Made by a program: the position numbers and the translations under genes | The notes under the pieces: model-generated | Database searches by the model: none | Told to the model about the DNA's origin: nothing | What the model saw: the letters and a program-made list of their open reading frames with translations, nothing else | Origin: Rhopalosiphum padi | Lineage: Eukaryota > Arthropoda > Insecta > Hemiptera > Aphididae | Length of the DNA stretch: 64,000 nucleotides | Assembly: GCF_020882245.1 (NCBI RefSeq) | Contig: NC_083597.1 | Coordinates: forward strand, 83,306,152 to 83,370,151 | Reading direction: 5' to 3' | Shown here: positions 38,151-52,640 of the stretch, piece after piece | Position numbering within the stretch: the first letter of the stretch is position 1 | Layout of the letters: every line of letters begins with the position of its first letter

Positions 38151-41100
38151 AATAATATAATAATCTAATAATCTAAAAGAAGTATAAATTTAAATAATAA
38201 TAGAAGAGAAAATAAGACAATAATATGTTAATTTGTATAAATTTGATCTGATCATCAATACCATTCACAATTCAAAGACAATACCAGGTTTTTTTTCTAA
38301 TATGTATGCGTGTTTTTAAAATCACGAAAACACAAATTATACCACGAAACATGTACCAATTTATTTCACATTAGGTATAATAGTTATTACAATATCTTAA
38401 AGATTTTTTGATAATCCAAGTTCGACCTTAGATTTGTTTTTCAACTGCAATTATTGCTTTAAAAAAAAATGTACTGCTCCAAAACTCTTGTATTTAGGTG
38501 TATGTTTCACTGCCATTCTATGTCAAGATTTTTTCTAGTATAATATTTTTCATTATAAAAAAGTCTGTTAAAAAACACGCGATAGGTACAATCAGAAGGT
38601 ATACAGCGAACCCCGCACACAAATCGGTTTGTCCTTTGGTCAACGACGAAAATATCTTTTCTATTGTAAACTAGTTATGGTAATCGGCTCATCAACCTAC
38701 ATTCAGGCGTTATAAGAACAAACCAAACGCACGAGGTCATTCTCCACATGCATTTTTATTTATTATTATGTATTACAAGTATCCTATTAAAGCCGCAATG
38801 GTTCTTTTTTATCGCCATTGTAACGGATCTCGTATCGAAAATATGTATACCGTTCGATAGTCGATTATCCCGATGTAATATTAATAATGATTATTAAAAT
38901 ATTTACGCAAGTATTAAAAATGACACATTCGACCGAGTTTAGGTTTTGGGTTACGATAAGTTATGCATAGACTAAGGAATTCGAAACAATTATAACACGG
39001 CATTTTCAAATATTTTTTAGTAGTTACTTTTTATGCGAAATATTCAATGCCGAGAAAAAAATGTTGGGTACCTAAGTAATTCTACACATTTCAAACGGGA
39101 CAAGCAATCGAGACTCAAAAGTGTATACCTATTATACATATATAGTCTATAGTATTGGATTTACAATTGTGTGCTTTATTCGCTCATCTCTATATAAACT
39201 GCACGTTTTCACGTTATTTATAAATAAGTAGGTATTCCAATTCTTCGGTTTTGAATAATATTATATTTTATGTATGAAGTAGGAAATTTCATATAAATAT
39301 TGTCCTCTCTAGACATGTCGAAATTGAAAGATTCCTTTTACTTTTTAGTTTTTTTACAGAAATTGTGAAAAATGAACAGGGAAAAAATAATAAAAATCGT
39401 CTACGTGATCGTGATGTCTATTGAAAATACATTTAATCTAAAATATTTTACCATTAAGAGACTCATCATTTTTGAATTGAAATTTGATCAAACAACTTTT
39501 TAATATTAATAAAAATATCGGAGAACAATGTGTTTTGTAACTGAAGGAGCATAGATAAACGTAATTTATTCAAAAATAATGTTTTAGTTATTTAAAACAT
39601 TTATTTAAAAGTTCGTTGGTATAATTAGTAAATTTTAACTATGCAACGATAATTAAAAGGATTTTACATTACCCTGTAATATGTTATTAATGATTATATA
39701 ATAAAAATTAAAAATGATCCCGCTATTTTTTTTTTTTTTTAGTGATTACAAGGTATACACAATTTGATGGCACATTGGTCGCAATGGTGCAATACCAGTG
39801 AAATAATAAATATATTTAACGTATCGTTACAATTTGTATAACAATTATCGTCGATTTGATGTACGTCATCAGTTAATGTTCAATTCATACGATTATTATA
39901 AATTATCAATGTTAGTATTTAATTATTTATTATTACTTTTGTATTATGGGTGATTAAGTTTTTTCGTAATAATACATTTTGCCGAAACTAGCTAACGAAA
40001 TTTAAGTATTTTATAACGTATCTATACGACTATACTATCTATTGTATCTATATTATATACATTTTAAATGAAACATACTAATATACGAATAACGTGAAAT
40101 ATTATCTTGAAGATTTATATCGTACACGGTACGATTTTTATTAAGATCATATAAATTATAAATATTTTCGGAAAACTTTTTTTTACATAATTGTTTTTAT
40201 TTCTCTACCTTAAACAATGTTCAGAGAATATTTTTATTTTGAAATACAAGTTTTATTTACAATATATTTCCATCGATATTATTATTGAAAAATGTTATGT
40301 ATGATGTATCAACTTGAAGTTTAAAAATATGTAGATATATCGTACATAATATGTGAAGCTTTATTGTATTTAAAAATAATTTATGAGACTTCCTTATTTT
40401 TATTAAATTTCCAAGAATGTAGTTTTTTATTAAATTGAAAATCAATTCAATTTCTTATAGCCGATTTTTCTAATAAAAATACGAATCGTGAAAAAAAATC
40501 CCATTAATTTAATTAATTTGAGCAATCTATTTATGTATACTCGGAAAGTCGGAAACATTATCAAATTTACATGACTTTGACTTAATGTGGACTGAAGTCT
40601 GTAGACATCCTAACATTATTATTATTTGCATTTTATGCATAAAACATTGGTAAATTGTAATGTTTATTAACGGTGAGTTAAAATAAGTAGGACCCCGGGG
40701 ACGATTTTTATTTCGTTAAAATTCGATTGGCCCACATGCAGTCTCAATTAAAAGGGTTAGTGATTAAAAAATGACCAAGGGGCGGTAGGAAAATGAATGT
40801 ACTTGTTCTGGACGGTGTATGGATGTTTTTGACTTACGTAATTGAGAGTGACTATAACTCATTGACTAAAATGTCTCCCAAAGCGATTTTTACACGTGAC
40901 CCCTAAAATAGTCGTTATAATCAAATGTATTTTTTTTCGGAACATTTCTCACCTATGTTCCCAAGCCGGTTGATCCCAACGGGGTGACTAAATACTGTAA
41001 AAATATCCCTAAATGTACCCAAATTGTCTTTAATACTTAAATGTAATGCGTATTAAAGAGGTTAGGACAATATGTTTATGTCAATATAATCGTTCACTAC

Positions 41101-43690
41101 ATTGCTCAACATGTCATTTTTCAATGACCAATTTTAGTATTTTAATTTATTTTTTTTACTAAAAACGCATGACTTACATGCTTTATGATTATGACTTATA
41201 TGAATATGAATAACGTCTACTGCGATTAATAAAAACAATTATTAATACTTTACTTATTGGGTTGTGATATTATTAACCTATATTTAAATGTTTATTTTAT
41301 ACGTCTTATAAAATATTTTATTATCTTATTTGTATTTATATTTTCAGCACATGCCCATACATTATTTTTATCAGTTGGAAAATTAATAAGGTATTAAAAC
41401 GTTATGGACCTTGGTAATAAGGTAATAAGGTAATAATAGGTTGTTAATTGAATTAACAACTATTATGACGAGAGAGCACGGCACCCTATGAACTTGAAAT
41501 GAGATTTTAAGATGTGTGTTGACTAAAATACTGGTTTTTTTTAGTTACCGAGAACAAACGAAATATAGTCTAAAAATGTCACAACAATAGCACAGTATTT
41601 ATGTATGTAATTTATCGTAAGGACAATGTTGAATGTTTACCCAAATTTTTTATTTCTGTTTTACCAACGCGTAACATTCCACATTTTACGTTCAGAAATT
41701 CAGAATAATCCATTTTATTCTGACTCCAGAAATTTAAAATTCAATTTCATTGATTTAAAAATAAAATTAAATTGATTATTTTAAATTTAAAATATTATCA
41801 TAGAATATAATAAATTAAATCAACAACAACTAAACTGAAATGTAGGTGGTAGGCCTAATGCGTAAAATGTCATATTTTGTCTAATACTCTAGAAATTTAT
41901 TATTAGAACTTTTGTATTTCATCAGTTTTATATTAATGTGAGATTATAAATAGAAGAAATATATTTTATTAAATCCTATGTGAATAATATACACGATAAA
42001 CCATCATAAATGTGATTTCTAAGAAAATAAACAATGCTTTGAATTTAAATCATACAAAAAATATTCTATCAAAGATGTTGGCTGGTACTTTGTAGTAATT
42101 AATTATTAAAAATGGTCAAATGAGCTTGTGAGCACCTATGTAGGTAATAATACATGTATATATTTTATTTTGACTAATAGATTCCAGGATATAAACACAA
42201 GTATACCATTTATAGAAGACAATTAAAAAAAAGAAGGAATTCAAGAATGATAAAATAATAATGTTAACAAACAATGCTGAAGTTTAAAAAAAAAATGTAG
42301 GACTATTCTTTCGGCTTGTGTTCTTGATGTTTTATTCAATAGGTACATCATAATGGTAATAGTCAAAAACTCAAAAGAATAAAACTATTAGTCTAGACCA
42401 GGAGTAAAGTCAGATATATAGGTAGGTATATCGACAACGACGTATTATGTGGGTACAATGACATTTTTTAGTACTGGTTCTGGTTCTCAATTATTTATTT
42501 CCTTATTTAAAACATTTTGTATAAAAAACAATATTTATCTATTATAAAAAAAATAAAGATAAGCATTAGGTTATTTAAAAAAAAAAAATGAACAATGATT
42601 GCCTATATTGTTTTAAGAGATTTGCAATAATAATATATTTAAAAGAAAATAGCATCATGTCTAAAAGAACATATAAAACGTATAAAAAAAGATAGTTTTT
42701 ACACGCTTATCGACAGTCCAAAAAACATTTTTCTAATTGTTTATTTTGAAAATTAATTTCAGTATTTTGTACTTACCATTATATCCAAATTTCTTAAATA
42801 AAACATTAATTTAAAAATTCTGTTGTAATAATTCGATACAAAACTAGTGATACATAAATCTTGTAGGAATTACAGAACGATTTTATTGTCACTAAAACTC
42901 GCTAAAAATTTAAAAAATATCTTAAAAGAATCTTGAATTTTTAAATAAACATAATTTCTTCTCTAGTAACCAATTTGGTTTTCTACCCGGAAAATCTCTT
43001 TAAATCACAACTTTCAGTTGAAATTACATCTATTTGTTTCAGGATATTGTTAATTGTAATTGTTTTGCAAAAAAGTAGAGAAATATAAATATTTGAGTAT
43101 TACTTTAGATCATAAATTAAATTGGGAGTGTCATATTACTAATTTGATTTCTAATTATTTACGTAAAGTTTTCTGTCTTTAAAGATGTAAAACGATATTT
43201 TAATATTGAAATGAAGAGATTCATTTGCAATAATGTTCTGTGGGTACTGGGTGCGATTGTAATAAACATCTTGAAAAAATTAAAAGTGACAACTCATAGT
43301 ACAATTATACTTTTATTGGAGTATTGGACTAACCTCGGCCAAGTTTTATAGTACAATTCTTATTTTTGATGAACTTTGTGTGAAAAATTTTGATAATGTA
43401 TTATTATTTATTAGTACTATATCTACTAACCGTGATTCGTAATTATAAATTTATAACACTAGATATAAATACAACCTAAATATTTTTTCAGGTAGAAATA
43501 TAACTTTTGATTCACAATGATCATTAATTATAAACTTAAATTTATGTAAACAATTGAACATTAATTTATACAACTTCAAAAGGTTAATTTTTGTTTTTAT
43601 ATATTATATTTACTATACGTACCATCTATATCTGAAAATAAATAAATATTATGAAATGTTTAAATGTTAAATATTACTGTGGTATTATTA
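38150..43690. other. AT-rich non-coding stretch
   Basis: No supported genes. Only poly-T/A runs, a short triplicated GGTAATAA (41412-41436), and scattered AT palindromes are seen. Confidence 0.55.
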
Positions 43691-43707
43691 TTGTTGTGTG
43701 GCCACAG

Positions 43708-43925
43708 ATTACCGAAACCGGTCCCAGTCTCCCGAATTCAAAAGCCCTACAGTGACGGTGCACAACACTGCTCACCCGACGACTGCCAAATGCAGATATA
43801 GAAAAAATACAGAGAAATCAATCCTGCGCTTTAACCAAGTTTTCACATTACAGAAACCAAACTATCCCGCCAATGACACAATATTGTTTCTTGGAAAACT
43901 GTATTCTCCAGCTCCTGAAAACTAA
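43708..43925 (+). CDS. Candidate terminal coding exon, unrecognised
   Basis: A frame of 72 complete codons (218 bases in all, opening inside a split codon) runs to TAA at 43923-43925. It follows a good acceptor, a T/G-rich run ending GGCCACAG (AG at 43706-43707). It uses mixed codons (CGG, TCC, CCC, ACG, GTG) unlike the AT-rich surroundings and encodes a polar, Ser/Thr/Asn-rich sequence, including NRSQSPEF and TLQKPNYPAND. No ATG opens it, so if real it is a spliced 3' exon whose upstream partner I cannot find. No clear AATAAA lies just downstream. It could equally be a decayed transposon or retrocopy piece. Confidence 0.25.
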
Positions 43926-45520
43926 CAGAACGACGGATTGATGTGTCGACGGTGGTTAGCACTATATATTATGTAGATATCCATTGCCTTTGATCTCCGA
44001 CCATTGTGGACCGGATGTAATCCGTCGCCGCGTGGAAAAAGACATGGGAAACGCACGCGGAAACTCTTTTGGGCGGGGGCGGTTTGGAGACGGGCACACA
44101 ATGAGGATTTAAAAACCTATATTCAGCACAAACTCTTTGAAAAACGGACAGGGCAGGGGGTGTACACGTTTATTTTAGTTATTATTTTTTTATTATTTTT
44201 TTTTGTTCGGTACTATTCTGTTCCTTTCTGGTTACTTATGCAACGACATTATTAGAATGGAATATTATTTCCGGTTCGTGCATTTTTCGCACACAACTAC
44301 TGCGTTTTTGCAGACGCCCCTGAGCCATATTATACCTGTCACGCAAACGATACCCTCGGCGGCCAGTTCGGTTTCTTACAATAACAACAATAATAATATG
44401 CGAATTTTTTTTCTGTTTAGCCTTCCTACTGCAAGACCCCGGTGACGTCGTCATGAGAACGGTGCATTATTTATTATTTTCCATTGAAAATTTGAACGTA
44501 TTTTAATGCACTCACACACACAGACACATACACGCGCGCGCGCGTTCACAAAACAGCGACGCACATGAATGCATCACGAAAACAAATAAGGAAACGTGCG
44601 TGTATTATAATATTTGGTTATAATTTCTATAAAAAACTGTTGTCGTTTAAGACTTTTAGTGTAATAGATTATAGAATTATATCGATAGTAACAACGAGCG
44701 GTTTTTAAGTCAAAGGTTTTTTACAAAGTCAGTACGGAAAATTAGAAACACAATAATATATGACACTATAAAATCACGTATAACTACTAATTATTATTTC
44801 CGATCGTATTGTTTGGACAGGGTTAATATATAAATATTTTATAATAATAGTATATTATATTTTATCATTATTCATAATATCTATCCATATATGCCAGACC
44901 ATGTAAAAATGCGGAAGACTATCCACAAAAAACCTATATATTTTTTTACGACCAACATCCAACCAAAATATAATTTAATGTGAAAAAAAAAGAAGCCGTC
45001 AAAAGTAAATAAATTATATTATTATAATATAAAGTTATGTGACGGGATTTTTATTTTTACGATAATTGCGTACAACTCTGATTGTATACTCTACACGATA
45101 AATATTAATAAAAATCACTGTGACTAGTGTGCCACCCGAAATATATTTTATGTTTAAAAGAGACTAACGAAGCCGTGAAAAAACATAAGATTTGCAGGCA
45201 AATGAAACGCGTCCGACCGTGTTGTGTGGTGTTTCAGTAGGCCGCCATCATCGCCCATAAGTGATATCAAAAATTGAATACAAAAATATCAATTATCTTT
45301 ATTCTTTATTCCGAATGTTTGCTATTTTGATTGCATTTATAGTATAATTTTATTTGCGGGTTCCTTAAATTTCTAGTGGCCAAGTGCTCGTGGACACTAA
45401 GCCGTCGCGCGTCGTCTTAGTCGTAGTACATTTGAGCTAAAAACAAAAAAAAAAACTGATAGATATAAAACGGGTTTTCGTCTTTCCCACAAAAATACAT
45501 CTACCCCTACTCTCCCAGGT
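43926..45520. other. Mixed stretch without a recognised gene
   Basis: CpG-containing sequence to about 44560 (with a CA/CG tract 44511-44547), then AT-rich. Open frames 44004-44255 and 44203-44445 overlap and lack recognisable features. Confidence 0.45.
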
Positions 45521-45526
45521 CACTGC

Positions 45527-45808
45527 TTACAACGGTTCATTCCCCTTTGCATTTTTATTACGCGCGTATAATATATAATAAAAACGAGAGGTTTTTTTTT
45601 CGTTGTGTTTTACGGGTTTTTTTCCGTTTCCGTTCGTATTACCGCAGTTTGCCGGTGGTGGCGGCGGCCGTTTAGTCAGTCGTGAAAAATGCATATCTCC
45701 AATGCGGCGTGGCGGCGGTGGCAGGCGATAAAGGCCTTTTACGACGGGATCCGCAGCGTTTACGATGGCCACGGTGAACGGCGTCAAACCGTTCTTAGCG
45801 GTTTGAGG
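45527..45808 (-). CDS. Candidate minus-strand coding exon, unrecognised
   Basis: After a T-rich acceptor on the minus strand (ATTTTTTTGCGAAG, AG at 45810-45809) a frame of 93 codons runs to TAA at 45527. Its first half looks protein-like (TAKNGLTPFTVAIVNAADP, then proline-rich RLPPPPRR and KRPPPPPAN). The second half becomes Lys/Asn-rich and AT-driven. TAKNGLTPFTVA faintly recalls an ankyrin-type helix start, but one partial match is not enough to name it. The opposite strand (45689-45937) is also open, and the block is CpG-rich, so chance is a real alternative. Confidence 0.2.
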   Translation of the reverse strand, partial: PQTAKNGLTPFTVAIVNAADPVVKGLYRLPPPPRRIGDMHFSRLTKRPPPPPANCGNTNGNGKKPVKHNEKKTSRFYYILYARNKNAKGNEPL

Positions 45809-45939
45809 CTTCGCAAAAAAATAAATAAGTACTATTGCCGTTTCGCCAGGTGCAGCAGTCGGCCACGACGTGACAGACGATCGAAAATAGCTCGTGGGTC
45901 GTTATTTTTAAGGACACCGTGTTTAAGTTTCGTTTAATC

Positions 45940-48900
45940 ATATATTTTTGCGAGACTAATTTCCAAAATCGTTTTCACCGCGGACCATAAATATTATTGT
46001 GTATACCTATCCGGTTTTTATGCGTCGATAAATCGAGCTTCACAGTTCACACAGTGTTCAACAACAGTAATATGAAGTCGTTTGTATAATATTATTTTTA
46101 CAGTATACATGGACTTTATAGCCCAAATTAAATTCGAATAGTGTTCGGTCAGTCGGTTAACGGAATAGTATTCTATTTCGGTCTTTGACTTATCATTATA
46201 AAACGGTATATTAATAATAAATACACTGATATTTTTTATTTTTATTGATATTTCTTGGAATTATAATAAATTATATTATTAATGTTGATTTGTTTTCAAA
46301 AATAGAACGACACCAAAGACAATGAGTAATAATTCCTATTATATTATTCATATCTACAGATTACGATAATATTATACAACTCACTGTTATGGACCTTTGG
46401 AAAAATAAAAATAAATACAAATTATTGTACGACTCGTCAAGTATTATTGTTTTTATCCGGCGTAGTTGGGTGAATAATATTATAATTCAGTTATGAGTAT
46501 ATCAGTGACAACCTATTAAAATGCTATGTATTTCGTGTGTATATTTTATGGCAACATGTATTTTTACAAAATGTTAAACATTTAAAAAACATAAAATTAA
46601 TATAACATAGAATATATTTATATTATTATTAAACTTAGTTCGATTTACCTATACATATTATAATATGTATATCATATATATATGATTTATAAAATAAAAA
46701 TATTAATGGAATACCTAGCTAAAAAACTAATAATATATGGTACTATGGTAGGTACATAAACTGCTTTTAATATAGTATATAATTATATATTTTATATAAA
46801 GCATTAAAAACAACAGTAAGTTTATAAAAAATAAATAAATCGAAATAAAAATAAACGTATTAAATAGGATTTTATTTAAAAATCGATTTCTCAAGTAAGA
46901 AAAAAACATTCTTATAGATATTTATAACAACAATAAAATAACGACTAATACAGCATGTTTAAATATTTCCACGGATTAGTATTAGTTTATTATAATTGAT
47001 AATCATTATTAGACAATATATATAATATATATATGTATATATATTATATATTAATATATAGGTATTGATATGTCATAAGACTTTGCGTCTTAATAGTTAA
47101 TTGTGATTTTTTATTTTATCATAGATTATAAATTTATAAATAAATAATAATTATCAATACGCTACCACTTTTGCAAATAATATAGGTAAATAATTGATAT
47201 TATACATTCGATTTTAAAAAGTTTCATAATCTACTCTAGTCGACTTAAAAAAGTTATCAAAACACAAGCAAATATTAATTTCCTAAATTTAGAATTGAAT
47301 CCCTTTATAAAAAATAAAAATCAAAAAGTTATTATGCAAATAAATTTAAAAGCAGACGTATTTTGCACGTGTTAACTATACTTGTCACTGCTTGGGTGGG
47401 CCACAGTGGCGAATAAACATAAATATGGTTAAAATTAAAATATGTAAATATAGTTGTAAAATATTTTGAGAGTAATCGTTATAGTATTCTAAAACTAATT
47501 CTAAATCCCTGATTATTTTTTAAAAATATTATAACAATTTTTCAAGCTGTTAATATAATATGTAGGTATTTAACAAAAATTTTAACCACATTTCTATTAT
47601 TTCATGTCATATACGATTGTACGGTCACGGAATACGGATTAGAAATTTAATGAATAACTAATTCAATAATAATACTTTTAGATTAAGCTTTTAGGTAGTT
47701 ATTAATACACAAATAATATTAATTTTTTAGAAATAATGAGTAGGTACACAAAAATAGGTCTATAACCATATAACTCCATACGAACTATATTTTAACATAA
47801 TTCCTATCGAATATGTAATTCCTTGATTAGACTGCATAGTTAAAATTTAAGCAGCCCTTAGTCAGGTATTACTTAAATATTGTTTTCCTTAAAATTAATT
47901 TATTCTTCCATGTTTATTAGTAATATTTATAATAATTATCGGTATTATCACACATCAGCTGTTTAATATATTTTATAATATAAGTCCGTGCTTTTGAATT
48001 TTAATTTTTTTGCAATGGTGTAAATAATTTATTATGATTTGCATGCATATCCTTAGGTTACAAAAATGATGTATGTAAAAATGAAATAACAATGGTCTTG
48101 ATTTTAGTTAGGTAACAGAAAACAAACTTATTATTCAATATTTACCACCATCTCCCAGAAATTTTATTCCAATAGTATATACTATTTTCTGAAAAAAATC
48201 TATTGGCGTAACTTCTATTAAATATGAAACTATCGTGATGACTTATATAGGTATTACGTTTTAACACCAATGATTGTTTATACATAATTAACGAAAAATC
48301 ATAAATATTATATTATTAAATTTTTTCACTCCTTTAGGACTTAGGTTATATACTACCTATCAATAATTATCTATTAATATTTAATATAGAATACGGCGAA
48401 TGGAGTTCGGTGCTGAAGAAACTTCCACGTCATAATATTGATGTATTACTGAAAATTGGTAATATTATTATTTTCTTACTTCGAAGAATATTTAAAATGA
48501 TTATATAATTTATTATAATTATCTCGTTTTTGAGTAAGTAGTTGTGTTTATTAAATTTTTTAATATAATTATTTAACTTTAAGTTTTAAAGTACAACAGC
48601 TAACGCTAACAGTTATTATTACGTGCGTATTTTTAATCTAACTAAAAAAAGATGTTATTTAAAATTTTAATATTTTCTACGGCAATCTCAAATCTCACAA
48701 CAAACTATTTATGTTTGTTCTTCGTCCGTTAACATTAACTTTATCAAAGTGCAATAAATGTTTATATAACATAATAAAGTACCTACTCACTGAGAGCAGA
48801 AGGTGGAATTGGGTGGTCTGGAAAGGAATCAGTGAAGAAATAAATGAAAAATATTTTAAAAAGTAATATTTGTTGAATTTAATTTCATAGACGACGTGTC

Positions 48901-51640
48901 GGTTATATACATATTAAAATATTATGTATAGTCGACGATAAGAATATTGTTTTGAAAATGTCATGAGCGGTGTTAATATAATAATTTCTCGAGGCTCGAG
49001 TCCGCAATAAAAAACGTTTTATCGGGGTTATTACTGCAGTTGGTTATTATGTAAACAGAAAAATATATGACTAAAAATTTAGCCCTTCTGGTATATTTAA
49101 TTTCTTCGTTCGCGAACATATTTATTTTTCCATCAGCGTTGATCGTGTTAATGGCTGATAAGATATCTTGAAGTATTTTTTTTTATTGTATTAAATTCTA
49201 AATATCGGTATAGGTGCCAGCGTTAAATTCAACATCCCGGTGTTCCGCGAAATGCGATATAAAACGGAAAGAATGTAATATTTATTGTATTCGGTGCGCA
49301 GGCGTAAACACCGGAACGCATAATATACAACTTAGAAAACAAAATCTCTAACAAGATCTTTATTCAGTTTGGTAACGTAAAAATAGGTTTCTTAGGCTAT
49401 TGGGGAGATAATATACAGATTAATATATTGCGTGCGTTGAAATTACTCACTTCCTTATATCTATATACAACACTGTCATCACTATACGTATATATTCAAA
49501 TGCACTATTATGTAATGTTATTTTTTATTAAGTCTCTTATGTAAGGTTTGATCGAATAAAAGTATAAAATAGTTAAATAGTTAAATAGTTTTTTTATTCT
49601 GTCCATAGAATAATTAAATAATCCTATAAAAACATCGCTATGTTTAGAAAAAAATAACTTTTAGTATTGTGTCGCAAATCACAATATTGTTTTTAAAAAT
49701 AAATAAATTGTAACTGTATATTAAAATGTTTGGTTTTGTATTTTAATATATTATAATATGTGATACTTAAATGTATACTGATTGAAATTAAATTATAGCT
49801 ATATATTTATACATAATTATCTAACCGAGTATTTATGTTTTTGTAGTAGGGCTAGTGTTATTTCAAATTTCGATACCGGTATCCTGCAGTATTTTAGGTG
49901 AATCTAGAACAGACTTTCCAACCCAGAAAAATATAATATTTTTTAGAGGGAGGGGGAGTTTTTATAGAAATAAAAATGGGAGTAGGATAATAAAGATTCT
50001 ACTAAGAAAAGTTCTACAAACTGATCTAGATCAGAGGTTATAACCATTTTGCAACCGTGAACCACGATCACCATATTATATAGTTTAAAAAGTAGGACCA
50101 TTATTCATTTATTGTGAGTATGTGCAAGCTTAAACACTACACCGAAAAAAGATTTTCCGAGTGAAACACTGACCGGTATTCTTTATAATATTATCGAGAA
50201 CAGATAATTGCATATACGATACACCTACTTTAATTTTAGTTATCACTTTAACACGGTATTTTTGGTAACAATATTAATCACCGAATCAAAGTACACCGAT
50301 ATTCCCAAGTATCAAAATTACCGGCAATCTTTAATTTGAACATCATATTATCAATTGGAAAAATCTATACTGTGAGCGTTTGATTATATAACTCAAAATC
50401 TAAAATTCTAAACATTCATCGACATTCATCGATGCCACTATTTATGAGATACTCAATTAAGATTACGAACATATTTTACTGTTTAACCGTAAGGAACTCT
50501 AACATTCTTTGAGTGATATTTTTAATAATATTAAAAATAGTTTTTAACTATTTTTATTTAATGAGAATATAACAATTTAAGTACTCAAATAATAAACGCA
50601 AAAATACACGCATAATTATATACTGCACAGGTAAAGCGCGTATATAAAATATTATATAGTCAAAGTTTTATGAACTCTAAAGCAACGCGTATTGGTATAT
50701 AATTTATAATATTAAAAAATAAATAATAAAATCTCGAAACATTCCGTACTAGGTACAAAAAAAAAACTTTGTTAAAAGTTTAAAATTAAAAGAATTAAAG
50801 CCATATCTATGCGAAACAAACAGCGTAGCGTTTAAATCAAATTGTTTGAAAACGATTACCCTCGGGCCTCGGCAACATTTACGATAATTATTTATGAACG
50901 GAAAAACTTTAATTGCTATGAATATATTTTTTATTACAATTTTTTGTTACGTTTTACCTTCACGACGTTATTCAAATTTGAAATTGTAGTATTAATATAA
51001 ACTTTAAAACTTTAAAGTAAAACAATAATATTATGAAAAGAAAAAACAATTTCCATTAAACATAATAGACCGGCATAGAAGATTTAACACAGATATTTTC
51101 GATCTTATACACATTTTCTAACTACTCGGTCGGTACTAATACACATAAATAAAACGGTGTTAAATTTCACTCTTTTGGATAATAATAATAATATAACTAC
51201 CAAATAAAAAGTTAATTATCAAAAAAAAAAAACGATTATTATTATTAGTTATATCAAATAAAATATATAATTAGATTACTTAGATCGATCTCCAATTATT
51301 TTTGTTTCAATTAGATACTAATGTACTATATAAGATTATTATTATATAGTTATATAATATAATATCAGATATTTTATATTTTATTTTAACAAGTTTTTAA
51401 AACAACATCAACCTATTACCTAATACATTATTATAATAATACTTTATTAGTTATTTTTTTTAATTCAATAAATATAAGTTGTTTCTTTTTAAACAATAAT
51501 AATAGGTATGTATGTTGTTACTATAATATTAATGTTTTTTAAATAATATGCTTCAAATATATACTTTCGGTGGTGTTCATTTAAGAACACAATAGTTGTT
51601 TAATTTAACAACTTCATGATAAACATTTAAAAATGTTATT
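45940..51640. other. AT-rich non-coding stretch
   Basis: No supported genes. Long AT runs (46650-46690, 47015-47062) form self-complementary stretches. At 49850-50110 there is a patch with transposon-like wording (GGTATCCTGCAG, then ATCAGAGGTTATAACCATTT at 50032-50051, like hAT ends) but no complete element. Confidence 0.5.
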
Positions 51641-51872
51641 ATATGCATAGGCGTGTTTACGGGTATGGCCAATCTGGCCATGGCCAGACCTGCGAATAAT
51701 TCTTCCCTTGTTACCATGAAAATAAATATAATTTATATGGTTAATCTAAGACTACAATTTCTATCTATTTTAATGTTGTTTTTATTATATATCGAGTTTT
51801 TTAGCTTTAAATTAATCATGTCAAATATTGTTATTTAAACCATTTAAATTGTTGATCAATATTTTGATTGAT

Positions 51873-52181
51873 TTAATCCATGTACATTTTAACATTTATC
51901 ATCTCAAAAATGTAGTTATCGCCAAAATCATCGTCTACAGAATGTACAGATATGTTTTTGTGTGGCACATACAAGGAGGATAACGTATATGGGTAATGAC
52001 ACAAGTTGAGGATGACGTTTAAATGTACGTTAATTGTACATATTCGCTTTGTGAGTATTATACGTCGGGACTCAGGAACGACATCGTGAAGTAATTTTCC
52101 TCTATACGTAAAATACGTTGTACGATTGCGGACCGGGTTATATATCATTGTAATTTGTAAGGTACACATACTAACATACAC
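51873..52181 (-). CDS. Candidate small ORF, 102 aa, unrecognised
   Basis: A complete ATG-to-TAA frame of 102 codons lies in AT-rich DNA where frames this long are uncommon. Its codons are mixed (GTC, CGC, CCG, GAC) and the product has no low-complexity run; typical pieces are RGKLLHDVVPESRR and VDDDFGDNYIFEM. An internal ATG at codon 12 could also serve. I recognise no domain, signal peptide or membrane segment. A TE-like patch (51648-51690) is adjacent, so it may be transposon-derived. Confidence 0.25.
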   Translation of the reverse strand: MYVSMCTLQITMIYNPVRNRTTYFTYRGKLLHDVVPESRRIILTKRICTINVHLNVILNLCHYPYTLSSLYVPHKNISVHSVDDDFGDNYIFEMINVKMYMD

Positions 52182-52229
52182 TAGTACACTACATACCTTA
52201 AATGTCTAGATAAGCGCGAATATCAAGAA

Positions 52230-52512
52230 CAGAGTTTTTCCCGTCTGGTGGACATCCGCCAAGGACCGCCCCGCAATGAAAAGAAGAAATTCACGACGAC
52301 GAAATGGATTTTAATTTATATAATAATATAAGAATATTATCATTATAATATTATTGCTGTAATAAGTTATCATCAGCGATTAGGGTCGTCCGACCACGAA
52401 AATACACGCCCGAAGTCGATTTTCGGCTGAATCCTCTCCCACGCCGCCGTGCTGGCCAAACGTCCATCGGACCGTGTCGCGAGTATAATAAATGGCCGAC
52501 ACGCGTACACAC

Positions 52513-52543
<31 letters not shown>

Positions 52544-52600
52544 TTAACAATGCGGTGGCGGCAGGAAACCCGATACAGTTATGTGCGTATATATGCATAA
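52230..52600. promoter_or_regulatory. CpG-rich patch with CA microsatellite
   Basis: The GC-richer block (52230-52500) holds GGTCGTCCGACC, followed by a CA tract at 52506-52543. It could be a promoter or enhancer. No gene start is recognisable. Confidence 0.3.
52506..52543. repeat. CA microsatellite
   Basis: A nearly pure CA tract. A GT-rich counterpart (52641-52666) lies 100 bases downstream, so the two could pair as a hairpin in single strands. Confidence 0.9.
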
Positions 52601-52640
52601 CACTACGAACATTACGATTATTATGTACCTATATTATGCT

